Below are positions 40,945 to 50,602 of a stretch of DNA of 64,000 bases, piece by piece. This DNA is from Verrucomicrobia bacterium LW23. Lineage in GTDB: Bacteria > Verrucomicrobiota > Verrucomicrobiia > Methylacidiphilales > UBA1321. The stretch lies in the NCBI GenBank assembly GCA_003054695.1, contig QAZA01000011.1, positions 62,001 through 126,000 on the forward strand, given 5' to 3'. Below the pieces are notes generated by a model, which did not search any database, had not been told where the DNA came from, and saw only the letters and a program-made list of their open reading frames with translations. A program made the position numbers and the translations under genes. The number at the start of each line of letters is the position of its first letter. Position 1 is the first letter of the stretch.

Positions 40945-41898
40945 TTACTCTGCTGGCCGGGTGTAGTGCAGCATGGCCCACTTGCCGTCGCGGCGCTGGC
41001 GGACGAAGCGGAGTGCGGGGGTGGCGGCGGGGGATTCGAAGGCTTCGCGGACCCAGTCGCGCTTGCTCTGGAGGATGCCGCTGAGGAGCAGGGTGCCGCC
41101 GGGGGCGACGACGGAGGCGATCTTGTCACGCGCGGCGACAAGGATCTCGCTGTAAAGATTAGCCAGTACGAGGTCGCACGGGGCGGGCTTGCGGATGGCG
41201 AAGAGGTCCGCCGTTTTCCACAAGATGTTGCCGGGCTGGAAGTTAGCCGCCTCGTTTTCGGTGGCGATGCGCGTGGCGTGAGGATCCAGGTCGAAGCCCT
41301 GGATGGCGGCGGGGCGCGGGGAGGCGCCGGCCTCTTTGGCAGCCGCGGCGCGCTCGGAAAGCTGCCGCGCCGCTAGTGCCAGGATGCCGCTGCCCGAGCC
41401 GATATCGACGACGCGGCGCACGGCGGTGAAGTCGAGCGTGGTCATCTCGCGCAGGATCATGCGGGTGGTGCCGTGCTCGCCGCTGCCAAAGGCCATGCTG
41501 GCGGGGATGAGCAGCGCGGGGACCTTCGGGTGCGCGGCGTCCCACGCGGCCTTGCCGGCGGAGTCGGGCGCGATGGCGAGCTTCTTGCCGGCCGCCCAGG
41601 GCTCCGAAAGCATGGGGCGTTGCCATGCCTCGTCGGGCAGGGACAAGACATGTCCCTTGTGGCGCGCAACCAGTTGCTGTTGTTCGGCTTGTGTGGGGTG
41701 GTAGACTTCCAGGCGCAGCGTGTTTTTGCCCACAAAGCCGGTCATCGCAATACGGCCCGGGTCATCCAGCCACGCCAGCTTCTCCAGCCACGCGTCCTCC
41801 GCCTCAATGGGTATGGTGCGGCGCCAGATGGTGGTGGCGCTGGAAGTTGTTGCAGCTGTGGGAGTAGCAGCTGCTGGCTTTTTGGTCTTTTGGGGCAT
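40945..41898 (-). CDS. prmA: Ribosomal protein L11 methyltransferase
   Basis: The 317-residue enzyme has the PrmA core ASMAFGSGEHGTTR (substrate and S-adenosylmethionine-binding loop) and DIGSGSGILALAA as motif I, with a later NLYSEIL active-site segment. PrmA trimethylates lysines and the N-terminus of ribosomal protein L11. The N-terminus is extended by about 25 Ala/Thr-rich residues. It is separated from the phosphofructokinase gene by a long inverted repeat, so transcription of the two is probably independent. Confidence 0.88.
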   Translation of the reverse strand: MPQKTKKPAAATPTAATTSSATTIWRRTIPIEAEDAWLEKLAWLDDPGRIAMTGFVGKNTLRLEVYHPTQAEQQQLVARHKGHVLSLPDEAWQRPMLSEPWAAGKKLAIAPDSAGKAAWDAAHPKVPALLIPASMAFGSGEHGTTRMILREMTTLDFTAVRRVVDIGSGSGILALAARQLSERAAAAKEAGASPRPAAIQGFDLDPHATRIATENEAANFQPGNILWKTADLFAIRKPAPCDLVLANLYSEILVAARDKIASVVAPGGTLLLSGILQSKRDWVREAFESPAATPALRFVRQRRDGKWAMLHYTRPAE

Positions 41899-41950
41899 GG
41901 TGGTGGAGTGGCAAGTCTCCTGAGTCTAAACTATTTTTTCCATTCTTCAG

Positions 41951-42100
41951 CCTCCGTCTCCCCCTTCGCGCCCTTTGCGTCCTTCGCGCCCTTTGCGCGA
42001 AACATGCGTTGGGCTTTGCTACACTATTACGTCGAGCACTACCCTGTGGTGATCTCACGCAAAGGGCGCGAAGGGCGCAAAGAACGCGAAGGGGGGAGGG
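41951..42100. repeat. Long inverted repeat, CTTTGCG family (copy D)
   Basis: Arms at 41951-41999 and 42056-42100 are near-complementary, with a loop of about 56 bases. Arm sequence is close to copy A (shared CCCCTTCGCG, CTTTGCGTCCTTCGCG and GCGCCCTTTGCGCG blocks), while the loop has no similarity. This suggests that the arms, not the loop, are conserved. It lies between prmA and phosphofructokinase. Confidence 0.85.
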
Positions 42101-42150
42101 AATTAGAGAGAGGGTATGAGTCTTCCCTCCAGGGACTTTGGGAGCCCGTT

Positions 42151-43152
42151 TTACGCAACCTCCACGGCGTCGCCTACTTCAATGCCCAGGTTGCGGGCCA
42201 GGCGGATGCTGTCGGCGGGGATGGTTTTGCGGCGGCTGAGTATGTCGTCGAAATCGCGCAGTTGCATGCGGCCGTTGACTTGCGCAACCATCACGCCGCG
42301 TTCACCTTGCGTCAGGGCAAGCACGGCCATCTCGCCCATGCGGCTGCCCAGGTAGCGGTCGAAGTGCGAGGGGATGCCGCCGCGTTGCACGTGGCCCAGT
42401 ACGGTCAGGCGCACATCCTGCTGAATGCGGCCTTTGCCGGTGTCCATCAGGCGCTGCATAAACTCGTGGCCGGGGCAAACGCCCTCCGCCACAATGATGA
42501 CGCAGTTGGTGTGTTTGGTGCGAAAACGGACGTCCAGCAGCTCCACAATGCGCTCATAATTCAGCCGGTACTCCGGGATGACGGCGACCTGACTGCCGGT
42601 GGAGATGGCGCTCATCAGGGCCAGGTAGCCCGATCCACGGCCCATTACCTCCACAATAAAGCAGCGGCTGTGAGAGGAGGCGGTGGCTTTGATCATGTCC
42701 ACCATGCTGATGATGGTGTTAAGCGCTGTATCCACGCCGATGCCCATCTCCGTGCCGGCAATGTCGTTATCAATCGTGCCAGGCATACCGACAACCGGCA
42801 CGCCCAGGCGGTGCAGGGCACGCGCGCCGGTCAGGGAGCCGTCGCCGCCGATAACCACCAGGCCCTCAATGCGGTGCTTTTCCAGCAGCGAGAGAGCCCG
42901 CTTTTGCACCTCAAGCTCGTGAAATTCCTTGCACCGGCTCGTCTGTAACATAGTGCCCGCCACACGGTTAATGCCGCTGACCATGAGGTTGTCCAGCGGT
43001 TCCAGCTCCTCTGCCAGCAACCCGGCATAGCCGTTACGGATGCCGAAGACTTCGATGCCAAAATTAATGGCCGTGCGTGTAACTGCGCGAATGGCCGGGT
43101 TCATGCCGGGCGAATCGCCGCCAGAGGTGAGGACCGCAATACGTTTCATCAT
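42151..43152 (-). CDS. pfkA: 6-phosphofructokinase
   Basis: The 333-residue enzyme starts at the ATG at 43152 (a second ATG follows immediately). It has SGGDSPGMN near the N-terminus, GGDGS at 103-107 with the Gly typical of ATP-dependent enzymes (PPi-dependent enzymes usually have Asp there), PGTIDND with the catalytic Asp, and VMGRGSGY. It phosphorylates fructose 6-phosphate to fructose 1,6-bisphosphate in glycolysis. It is divergent from the alpha-mannosidase, whose product could feed glycolysis, but the two are not in an operon. Confidence 0.92.
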   Translation of the reverse strand: MMKRIAVLTSGGDSPGMNPAIRAVTRTAINFGIEVFGIRNGYAGLLAEELEPLDNLMVSGINRVAGTMLQTSRCKEFHELEVQKRALSLLEKHRIEGLVVIGGDGSLTGARALHRLGVPVVGMPGTIDNDIAGTEMGIGVDTALNTIISMVDMIKATASSHSRCFIVEVMGRGSGYLALMSAISTGSQVAVIPEYRLNYERIVELLDVRFRTKHTNCVIIVAEGVCPGHEFMQRLMDTGKGRIQQDVRLTVLGHVQRGGIPSHFDRYLGSRMGEMAVLALTQGERGVMVAQVNGRMQLRDFDDILSRRKTIPADSIRLARNLGIEVGDAVEVA

Positions 43153-43508
43153 GTGTGGGGAAGGGGAAAGGACCGGGCGGGCGCCGGTTGAGAGGGGAGC
43201 GCCCGGAGAGTGGCATGCTGCGGTATGCAAGCGCCCCGCCGCAAGCAGGAAGTGGGAGGAATTGTGTAACCTTATGACGACACAGGCGCATCGGGTCCGG
43301 CAGGGTGGTGCGCGAAAAATTTAGCGCTATATAAAATGCTGTGTTCATGCAGTATTGTAAGCTGTAAAGCATTGCCTGAAAGCATCTTGCACGCAATCGC
43401 AAGTTCTGCCCGGGCTCCCTGGCCGCCCCGCGCACAGCGCACACGCAATTTTCGACTCGCAACGCGCGCCACTCTGTCCTATGTGATAGAGCTTCTCTCC
43501 ACCACCCT
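43153..43508. promoter_or_regulatory. Divergent promoter region of pfk and alpha-mannosidase
   Basis: No gene is supported in this 356-base gap. An AT-rich core around 43310-43380, including TATATAAAATG near 43328-43338, is the likely promoter area. No palindromic operator was found. Confidence 0.3.
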
Positions 43509-46500
43509 ATGTTAAAGCATCCTGAGTACACGCGCGATCGCATCCGTCAACTCGTTCAGCGCCTTGAGAAAAAGATTTACCAAGACAGCGTCCCGGTAAC
43601 GTCGCTGACTGTTGCCGGGCCCAGCCTCAACCGCATGAGCCATGCGGAAGCGCTCCAGATTCCGGACTCCGAGTTCCGCGAAGCCAGGATTGGCGACCAG
43701 TTCCGCCCCGAGTGGGCCACGTTCTGGTTCCGCGTTGCCGCGGAGGTGCCGAAGGCATGGGTGGGCGAGCGCGTCGATTTTCTCTGGGACAGCCAGAGCG
43801 AGGCCACGCTGTGGGTGGACGGAGTAAGCACGCAGGGCCTGAATATGACGCAGGGCGACCGCCCCGACGCGATCCTTCTGGAGAAGGCCGCCGGCGGCGA
43901 GAAGCTGAATTTTCTGGTGGAGATGGCGTGCAACAACAAGTTTGGCGTACCGGGCAGCAAAGACGACGCGATCAGCCCCTGGCACCTGCGCAAGGTCAAA
44001 ATCGCCCGCTTTAACAAAGCCGCGTGGGATTTGTACTGGGACGCGTATGTCCTCACCAAGCTGATGGAGGAGCTTATGCGCGACGGCGACATGACCGACC
44101 TCTCGTGGCAGGGCCGCCTCCTGGGCGAGCTCAACAAGTTCTGCAACGCCATTGTGGAGGACGACGAGTCGACCTGGCCGGAGGCGCGCAAGTTCCTTGC
44201 CGGGCTGTACGAGTTCAAGAACGCCAGCCGCATGTTCGAGCTCTCGATGATCGGCCACGCCCACATCGATACCGCGTGGCTGTGGCCGCTGGCCGAGACG
44301 TGGCGCAAGTGCGAGCGCAGCTTCTCCAGCGCCGTGGCGTACATGAAGGACTACCCCGAGTACCGCTTCTCCTGCTCCCAGGCGTACCAGTACGACATCA
44401 TCGCCAAGCGTAACCCCGTGCTTTACAGCAAGATAAAGGCGGCGGTGAAGGCCGGGCAATGGGTGCCTGTCGGCGGCACGTGGATCGAGCCGGACTGCAA
44501 CATCCCCAGCGGCGAGGCGCTTGTCCGCCAGTTTGTGTTTGGCCAGGGCTACTTTGAAAAGGAATTCGGTCGCCGCTGTAACGAGTTCTGGAACCCCGAC
44601 GTGTTTGGCTACAATGGCCAGCTGCCGCAGATCATGCGCCTGGCGGGCATCAAGCGTTTCCTCACGCAAAAGCTGAGCTGGAATCGCTTTAACAAGCCGC
44701 ACAATCACACCTTTCTGTGGCGCGGTATTGACGGCAGCGAAGTGCTCACCCACTTCCCGCCCAGCGACACCTACAACGCGTTCGGCACGGGCGAGAGCAA
44801 GAGCGAGCTCTCCTGGCTGCGCCAGAACCTGCGCGATTTTCGCGATCACGACCGCAGCAACGAGGGCATTATGCTCTACGGCTGGGGCGATGGCGGCGGC
44901 GGCCCCACCAAGGGCATGCTGGAGGTCATCCGCCGCACCGCCGACCTGCAGGGCCTGCCGCGCACGGTGCAACGCACCAGCGACGAGTTCTTCGAGCGCC
45001 TGGAGGGCAACATCGAGGACCCCGCCGTGCTGTTTGGCGAGCTTTACTTTGAGTATCACCGCGGCACCTACACGTCGCAGGCGGCCGTCAAACGCAACAA
45101 CCGCGCGGGCGAGCAGCTGCTGCACGAACTGGAGTTTCTGGCCACCGCGCAGGCGGTGCAGAGCGGCGCGGCTTACCCGGCTGCGGAGATTGCCGAGATA
45201 TGGAAGGTGTTGCTGCTCAATCAGTTCCATGACATCCTGCCCGGCAGCTCCATCACGCAGGTGTACGAGGATTCCGCCAGACAGTTTGAGGAGATCCTGG
45301 GCCAGGCCTCGAAGCTGATCGTCGACGCGATCGGCGCCGGCGATACGCCCGTCAACACCATCGGCTTTGCCCGCGGCGAGGTTGTGGAGCACAACGGCAA
45401 GCTGGCTTACGTGAAAGCGCCCGCCTACTCCACCGGCGAGATCGCGGAAACCGCTGACACCGTTGCGTTTACGCGCGAGGGCGACAGCCTTACCCTGGAA
45501 AACGCCCACCTGCGCGCCGTCCTCACCACCGGCGGCCGCCTCACCAGCCTGGTGCTGAAGGAGAACGGCGCCGATGTGCGCGAAACGATGCGCGGCAACG
45601 GCAATGTCTTCGAGATATACGACGACATGCCGACCGCCTATGACGCGTGGGACGTCGACCCGTACCACCTGGAGACCAAAGCCGAGCTCGCCCCCGCCGC
45701 CAGCTGGGAAGTTGCCGCCACGGCGCCGCTGCGCGTGGACCTGCGCTTTGAGTACAAGCTTACCGACAAGTGCACGCTCTCGCAAATTGTCCGCCTCAGC
45801 GCCGACTCGCGCCGCCTGGAGTTCCATTGCACCGCCGACTGGCAGGAAAGCCACAAGATGCTGAAAGTGGCCTTCCCGGTCGACATTCTGGCACGCGACG
45901 CCACATACGAAATGCAGTTTGGCCACGCCGACCGCCCCACCCACTACAGCACCATGTACGACCTGGCGCGGTACGAGGTGCCCATGCATCGCTGGTTTAA
46001 CCTGCAGGAACACGGCTTCGGCGTCGCCATCCTCAACAACAACAAGTACGGCGGCAGCACCTACGATAACGTAATGCGCCTGAGCCTGTTGCGCAGCCCC
46101 AAACACCCGGACCCGATCTGCGACATGGGCAGCCACAGCTTCAGCTTCGCCATCATGCCGCACTCCGCCGACTGGCGCGAGGCTGGTGTCATCGCCGAAG
46201 GCTTCCGCTTCAACTTCCCCATCCGCTTCGGCGGCCTCAAGCCCGCCGACCTGCCGGCCAGCTTTGTGGAAGTGGAAGCCGAGGGCGGAAACGTGGTCCT
46301 CGACACCATCAAACGCGCGGAAACCTCCGACGCCGTCGTCGTGCGCCTCTACGAAGCCCACGGCGCCCGCGGCACCGCCACCCTGCGCCTCGGCCCCACG
46401 CTGGCCAGCCGCATCACCAAAGCCGAGCGCACCAACGTGCTGGAAGACAAAGGCGAGCCTGTCGTCATCGAAGCGGACGGCACCCTCGCCGTGCCCTATC

Positions 46501-46535
46501 GCCCGCACGAGATCATTACGCTGAAGCTGAGCTAA
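43509..46535 (+). CDS. GH38 alpha-mannosidase
   Basis: The 1008-residue enzyme has the family 38 catalytic domain: GHAHIDTAWLWPLAET (about residue 248 onward, zinc-binding His and Asp), WNPDVFGYNGQLPQI with the nucleophile Asp364, and a downstream DGGGGPT segment. Large C-terminal beta-sandwich domains follow. GH38 enzymes release alpha-linked mannose; the bacterial type is usually cytoplasmic, and no signal peptide is present here. The catalytic motifs are intact. A strong hairpin follows the stop codon. Together with GH26-like and sialidase-like genes nearby it fits use of mannose-containing glycans. Confidence 0.93.
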   Translation: MLKHPEYTRDRIRQLVQRLEKKIYQDSVPVTSLTVAGPSLNRMSHAEALQIPDSEFREARIGDQFRPEWATFWFRVAAEVPKAWVGERVDFLWDSQSEATLWVDGVSTQGLNMTQGDRPDAILLEKAAGGEKLNFLVEMACNNKFGVPGSKDDAISPWHLRKVKIARFNKAAWDLYWDAYVLTKLMEELMRDGDMTDLSWQGRLLGELNKFCNAIVEDDESTWPEARKFLAGLYEFKNASRMFELSMIGHAHIDTAWLWPLAETWRKCERSFSSAVAYMKDYPEYRFSCSQAYQYDIIAKRNPVLYSKIKAAVKAGQWVPVGGTWIEPDCNIPSGEALVRQFVFGQGYFEKEFGRRCNEFWNPDVFGYNGQLPQIMRLAGIKRFLTQKLSWNRFNKPHNHTFLWRGIDGSEVLTHFPPSDTYNAFGTGESKSELSWLRQNLRDFRDHDRSNEGIMLYGWGDGGGGPTKGMLEVIRRTADLQGLPRTVQRTSDEFFERLEGNIEDPAVLFGELYFEYHRGTYTSQAAVKRNNRAGEQLLHELEFLATAQAVQSGAAYPAAEIAEIWKVLLLNQFHDILPGSSITQVYEDSARQFEEILGQASKLIVDAIGAGDTPVNTIGFARGEVVEHNGKLAYVKAPAYSTGEIAETADTVAFTREGDSLTLENAHLRAVLTTGGRLTSLVLKENGADVRETMRGNGNVFEIYDDMPTAYDAWDVDPYHLETKAELAPAASWEVAATAPLRVDLRFEYKLTDKCTLSQIVRLSADSRRLEFHCTADWQESHKMLKVAFPVDILARDATYEMQFGHADRPTHYSTMYDLARYEVPMHRWFNLQEHGFGVAILNNNKYGGSTYDNVMRLSLLRSPKHPDPICDMGSHSFSFAIMPHSADWREAGVIAEGFRFNFPIRFGGLKPADLPASFVEVEAEGGNVVLDTIKRAETSDAVVVRLYEAHGARGTATLRLGPTLASRITKAERTNVLEDKGEPVVIEADGTLAVPYRPHEIITLKLS

Positions 46536-46552
46536 CCCCCGCAGAGGGTTCC

Positions 46553-46585
46553 GGGTTCCCTCGCACCAGAGTGCGAGTGGAACCC
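46553..46585 (+). terminator. Stem-loop after the alpha-mannosidase
   Basis: GGGTTCC and CTCGCAC (46553-46566) pair with GTGCGA and GGAACCC (46571-46585) around a CAGA loop with one small bulge. It lies 18 bases after the stop codon. There is no T-run, so it may be a transcript-stabilising or weak terminator hairpin. Confidence 0.55.
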
Positions 46586-46891
46586 TGGGCCGGGGGGAGG
46601 GGACGGCTTCCGCCGTTCTCGGACCTTTACCTGGAGCGATGAAGACTGGAATTTCAGTGCGTCCAGCACTCAAAAGCGGCGTGCCATTGTACCGATGAAC
46701 GAAGCGCGCGCGATCGGACAAACGTCTGGAACGTGATGTGGGATAGGAATGGTAGTAGCGCAGCGGTAACTTTGTTATGAGATTGCCGTACAGTTATTAC
46801 CTGTGGTTGAATGCCCTGCATGTGGAACTCCCATGGTAAGGACAGGTCTGCTACTCACTCGTGGTGCGAATATGATCCCACGTTGCAAGAC

Positions 46892-48160
46892 ATGAAGGGC
46901 AAGCTGAAGTATCCCTTTCAGCTGAGCCTGTTTACCTACTTTTTGCCGGAGGAAGAGGATGGCCCGGACTCCAAAGGCCGCGCCGCAACCGCGGACGAGA
47001 CGGCGAAGGTTGCGGCCTTTCAGGAGGGGATGGCTACCCGCCTGGGGCCGGCCGATAACGTGCTGATTCTCGGCCGTTGCTGGCACCTGGGCGTTGTGCA
47101 GTTGGAGTACCGCGTGGCGGATCCCGAGCTGGCCAACCAGGCGCTCCAGGCCATCATCGATGCCAAAGCCAACGAGTTCCCCTTTGAGTACCGCATGTTC
47201 CCCGATGGCCGCTGGGAAATTCCGCGCAGCCTGTGGACGGGTGAGCTGATCGCCGGGCAGGCGGAAGCCGGCGAGGCGGAGGATGAGACTGATCTCGACG
47301 ACGAATCCGACGACGGGACGGACGAAGACGAGGACGAGGACGAGGGTGAAGGTGCGGAGGATGAGGAGGAAGAAGGCGAAGAGGCGCTTGAGGACCTGCA
47401 GGCCAGGCTGAACGACACCACCGGCGACGACCGCATCGTCCTCTGGTACCGCATCGCGCCGCTTCTGGACGAACTGGACGAAGCCGAGGCGCTGCTGAAG
47501 GCCGGTCTGGTCGAGTATCCGGAGAATGCCAGCCTGCTGCGTATGCTGGGCCTCATCCACATCCGCCAGCGCAAGCTGGACGAGGGCCGCGTGGCGTTAT
47601 TGAAATCCATTGAGCTGGAGGAACTTAGCTCCATGGCCCACTACAACCTGGCCTGCCTGGAGGCCCTGGCCGGCCGCCCCGACGACGCCATGGTGGCACT
47701 GAAAAACGCGCTTCTCATCGAGCCGTTCAAAGCCTTCGACGCCTGCGGGGACGATGACTTTGAGAGCCTGCGCGAGCGCGAAGACTTCCAGAAAATCGCC
47801 TCGCCCCAGCTCTGCATAGGCTCCCGCAGCGCGGAGAACGAGCACGCCGAGACACTGCTGATCGTCATGCCCGGCAGCATGGGCCCGATGGAGCGTGGCG
47901 AGCTGTACGAAGATCCGCTCGGTGCATTTTTGGACGAGCGCGAAGCCGGCACGGTGTTGGGCGGCAACACCTCGCTGTCCACCGGCGAAGCCGAGGGCGA
48001 GACCACCATCGAGATCGGCACCGACGACGTGGAGGCGACCATCTCCGCCATCCAGGAGTTTTTTGCTACCGCCGAGGTGAAGCCGCCCCCCGGCACCCGG
48101 CTCTATCCCGGCGCGCAGGTCGGCGTGATTCGCGACCCGGCCACGGCGGTTGCGCTTTAG
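46892..48160 (+). CDS. TPR protein with acidic linker
   Basis: The protein has 422 residues from the ATG at 46892 or 449 from an ATG at 46811; neither start has a clear Shine-Dalgarno sequence. An N-terminal domain (to about residue 120) is followed by a strongly acidic Asp/Glu-rich segment around residues 130-175. Then come three to four TPR-like helix pairs (about 185-290, with AHYNLACLEALAGR as a typical unit) and a C-terminal domain. No membrane segment or signal is visible. It probably mediates protein interactions in the cytoplasm. The gap from 46586 to the start holds only a second small hairpin and AT-rich sequence. Confidence 0.65.
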   Translation: MKGKLKYPFQLSLFTYFLPEEEDGPDSKGRAATADETAKVAAFQEGMATRLGPADNVLILGRCWHLGVVQLEYRVADPELANQALQAIIDAKANEFPFEYRMFPDGRWEIPRSLWTGELIAGQAEAGEAEDETDLDDESDDGTDEDEDEDEGEGAEDEEEEGEEALEDLQARLNDTTGDDRIVLWYRIAPLLDELDEAEALLKAGLVEYPENASLLRMLGLIHIRQRKLDEGRVALLKSIELEELSSMAHYNLACLEALAGRPDDAMVALKNALLIEPFKAFDACGDDDFESLREREDFQKIASPQLCIGSRSAENEHAETLLIVMPGSMGPMERGELYEDPLGAFLDEREAGTVLGGNTSLSTGEAEGETTIEIGTDDVEATISAIQEFFATAEVKPPPGTRLYPGAQVGVIRDPATAVAL

Positions 48161-48318
48161 ACCCGGTGCAAGGCGAAAATGCGGGAGGCGATGCCGCAGT
48201 CCGAACGGGGCGGGGCTATCCCTGTGGAGCTGTGACCGCAGGACATGCTTGCGCAAAGAACTTTGTTGTGCAAAGATAAAAGTACGACGAGCAGTGCAAG
48301 TTATAGAACGCCACCTCT

Positions 48319-50076
48319 ATGCTTAACATCCTCCAGCAATCCGAGGCCGAGCCCACCCCCTCCGCCGCCTCCCCCAGGCCCCTGCATGCGCCGGCCGCCG
48401 CCGCCCACCCCCGCCGCCGCATTGATCCCCACGAACCGTTCCGCCACCTCCCCCGCCCCCGCTGGCAGCCCCGCGAGATGCGCGAGGCACCACCGCTGGC
48501 GCCCCTTGCCGGCGCGGAGGGGAGCCCACCGCCTCCCGTCCGCCTGCGCTACGCGTTGCTCATCAACCCGTTCTACCCCAAGGATCCACACGCCAGCTTT
48601 GGTAAGCACGTGCTGACACCCACCCTGGCCCTCACGAGTGTGGCGGGCGCCACTCCGCCGGAGTGGGAGGTGCGGTACTGGGACGAGAATCTGCTGCAGG
48701 GCCCGCCGCCCGCGGATCCCGTCCCGCAACTCGTCGGCATAACCGTGCACCTTACCTTCGCACAGCGGGCCTACGAGCTGGCACGCTGGTACCGGGCGCG
48801 AGGCGCCAAAGTGGTGTTTGGCGGCCTGCACATCCTCTCCTGCCCGGAGGAGGCGCGACCGCACGCCGACGCCCTGGCGATTGGGGAAGGCGTTGCCCTC
48901 TGGCCCCGCATTCTGCGCGATGCGGAGGCGGGCGAGCTGAAGCCGGAATATAGCTCTGCGTTCGATACCCCCTATCGCACGGATCCGCCGCCGCGCCGCA
49001 AGCTGCTCTCCCGCAACAGCTTCCTCACCACCAGCAGCCTTATCGCCACGCGCGGATGCCACAACCGGTGCGGCTTCTGCTACCTGGCTACGGACGGCCT
49101 GCGCATGCCCTATCAAATGCGCGATCCCGAGCAGATTGCGGCGGAGTTTGCCGAGGACGCGCAGCCTTACGGCGTGTTTATCGACAACAACCTGGGCAGC
49201 AACCACACCTACCTGCGCGCCTTGTGCCTGGCCCTGCGCCCGCTGGAGAAGATCTGGAGCGCGGCGGTGACACTGGACGTGACGGACGACCCCGCCCTGG
49301 TGCGAGAGATGGCGCTGGCCGGCTGCACAGGCGTCTTCATCGGCTTCGAGTCGCTGAGCGACGGCAACCTGGCCTGGGCCAAAAAGCGCACGCCCCGCAC
49401 GGTGGACTACGCGCGGCGCGTCCGCGTGTTTCACGACAACGGCATTCAGGTTAACGGCAGCTTTGTGCTGGGCTTTGACGAGGATCACCCCGACGTTTTC
49501 GCCACCACCGCTGAGTGGGTGGAGGATAACCGCCTGGAGTGCGCTACGTTCCACATCCTCACGCCCTACCCCGGCACGCCGCTCTACCGCCAGATGGAGG
49601 CCGAAGGCCGGCTGCTGCACCGCGACTGGTCGCGTTACGATACCGCGCACGTCGTCTTTCAGCCCCGCCACATGACGCCCGAGCAGCTGGCCCAGGGCTA
49701 CGCGTGGCTGTACCAGCGCCTGTTTTCGCACGCCTCCATATGGCGCCGCCGCCCGGAGGACTGGCGTGCCGTGGCGCCCTACATGGCGATGTCCTACCTT
49801 TACAAGCGCTCTAACCGCTTCTGGCACATGCTGATACGTGCCGGCCTGGTCCACACCGTCTGGTGGCCGCTGGTGGAGTGGAGCCGCCGCCGCCACCTCA
49901 CCTACCGCGCCGAGCTGGCCGCCACACCGGTGGACACGCACGGCATCGACGGCACCCGCTCCGTTGTCCCGCACGTGGAGGTGGCGGAGCAGATAGAAGT
50001 GAGCGCCCCCGTTAGGCAGGCGGAAGCATTATCCGCGCCCGCACGGTACGGCAACCTCGTCAGCCCAGGGGTGTGA
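48319..50076 (+). CDS. B12-binding-type radical SAM protein
   Basis: The 585-residue protein has an Ala/Pro-rich N-terminal extension (residues 1-73), then a cobalamin-binding-like Rossmann region (about 78-200, with VGITVH and VVFGGLH). The radical SAM cluster motif CHNRCGFC has cysteines at 247, 251 and 254. Class B radical SAM enzymes of this layout modify lipids, hopanoids, tetrapyrroles or antibiotics by methyl or other radical chemistry. The substrate cannot be deduced and no pathway genes are adjacent. It is preceded by the TPR gene at 158 bases. Confidence 0.85.
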   Translation: MLNILQQSEAEPTPSAASPRPLHAPAAAAHPRRRIDPHEPFRHLPRPRWQPREMREAPPLAPLAGAEGSPPPPVRLRYALLINPFYPKDPHASFGKHVLTPTLALTSVAGATPPEWEVRYWDENLLQGPPPADPVPQLVGITVHLTFAQRAYELARWYRARGAKVVFGGLHILSCPEEARPHADALAIGEGVALWPRILRDAEAGELKPEYSSAFDTPYRTDPPPRRKLLSRNSFLTTSSLIATRGCHNRCGFCYLATDGLRMPYQMRDPEQIAAEFAEDAQPYGVFIDNNLGSNHTYLRALCLALRPLEKIWSAAVTLDVTDDPALVREMALAGCTGVFIGFESLSDGNLAWAKKRTPRTVDYARRVRVFHDNGIQVNGSFVLGFDEDHPDVFATTAEWVEDNRLECATFHILTPYPGTPLYRQMEAEGRLLHRDWSRYDTAHVVFQPRHMTPEQLAQGYAWLYQRLFSHASIWRRRPEDWRAVAPYMAMSYLYKRSNRFWHMLIRAGLVHTVWWPLVEWSRRRHLTYRAELAATPVDTHGIDGTRSVVPHVEVAEQIEVSAPVRQAEALSAPARYGNLVSPGV

Positions 50077-50097
50077 GCTCCGGTCCATCATCGCCTA

Positions 50098-50484
50098 CTA
50101 CAGGGCTTTGATATCTTCAAGCAGCCATCGATCATAGCCATCCTGGACGATGTCGATCTGGTACAAGTAGTTGAGCTTTAATTTGTTGTAGAGCTCCAAT
50201 GGCGACTCGCCGCTCCTCGGGGCCAGCTTTACCTTTCGCTTGTCGTCCAGATGGACATAGTAATTCGTAGCCCAGTTATAGACAGGAATGTCCACGGGGG
50301 CAGAGAGATCTCTTGTCTGATACGGCTCCTGTTCTTTCGCGGCAATGGTTACTTTGCCAACAAATCGATTGTGCCGAATATTGAGCAAATAGGCATGCAC
50401 GACCGTGTTGTACCCACAATACACGATGAAAACGACAAACGCGACTTTGCCCAGTTTAGAGACGATGCTGAATAGCGCGACCAT
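50098..50484 (-). CDS. Small membrane-anchored hypothetical protein
   Basis: This 128-residue protein has an N-terminal hydrophobic helix at about residues 12-33 that may be an uncleaved anchor, followed by a polar extracytoplasmic domain with several Tyr and Lys residues. It is AT-richer than its neighbours and matches no family I know. Its stop lies 21 bases from that of the convergent radical SAM gene. Role unknown. Confidence 0.5.
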   Translation of the reverse strand: MVALFSIVSKLGKVAFVVFIVYCGYNTVVHAYLLNIRHNRFVGKVTIAAKEQEPYQTRDLSAPVDIPVYNWATNYYVHLDDKRKVKLAPRSGESPLELYNKLKLNYLYQIDIVQDGYDRWLLEDIKAL

Positions 50485-50602
50485 ACAGGTACGGTGGATG
50501 AACAGTTGAGATTGTCAAATGGTCGCATCCAAACCGTTGCGCTGCGGCTTGTTGTATCTCCGCCTGCACTGCCCGCGCATTCCGACGATTGCAGGCACCT
50601 TG

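Noticed and set aside
36286-42100. Long inverted repeats as complete insertion sequences
   Set aside because: The loops are 36-61 bases and encode nothing; no transposase or target-site duplication was recognised nearby.
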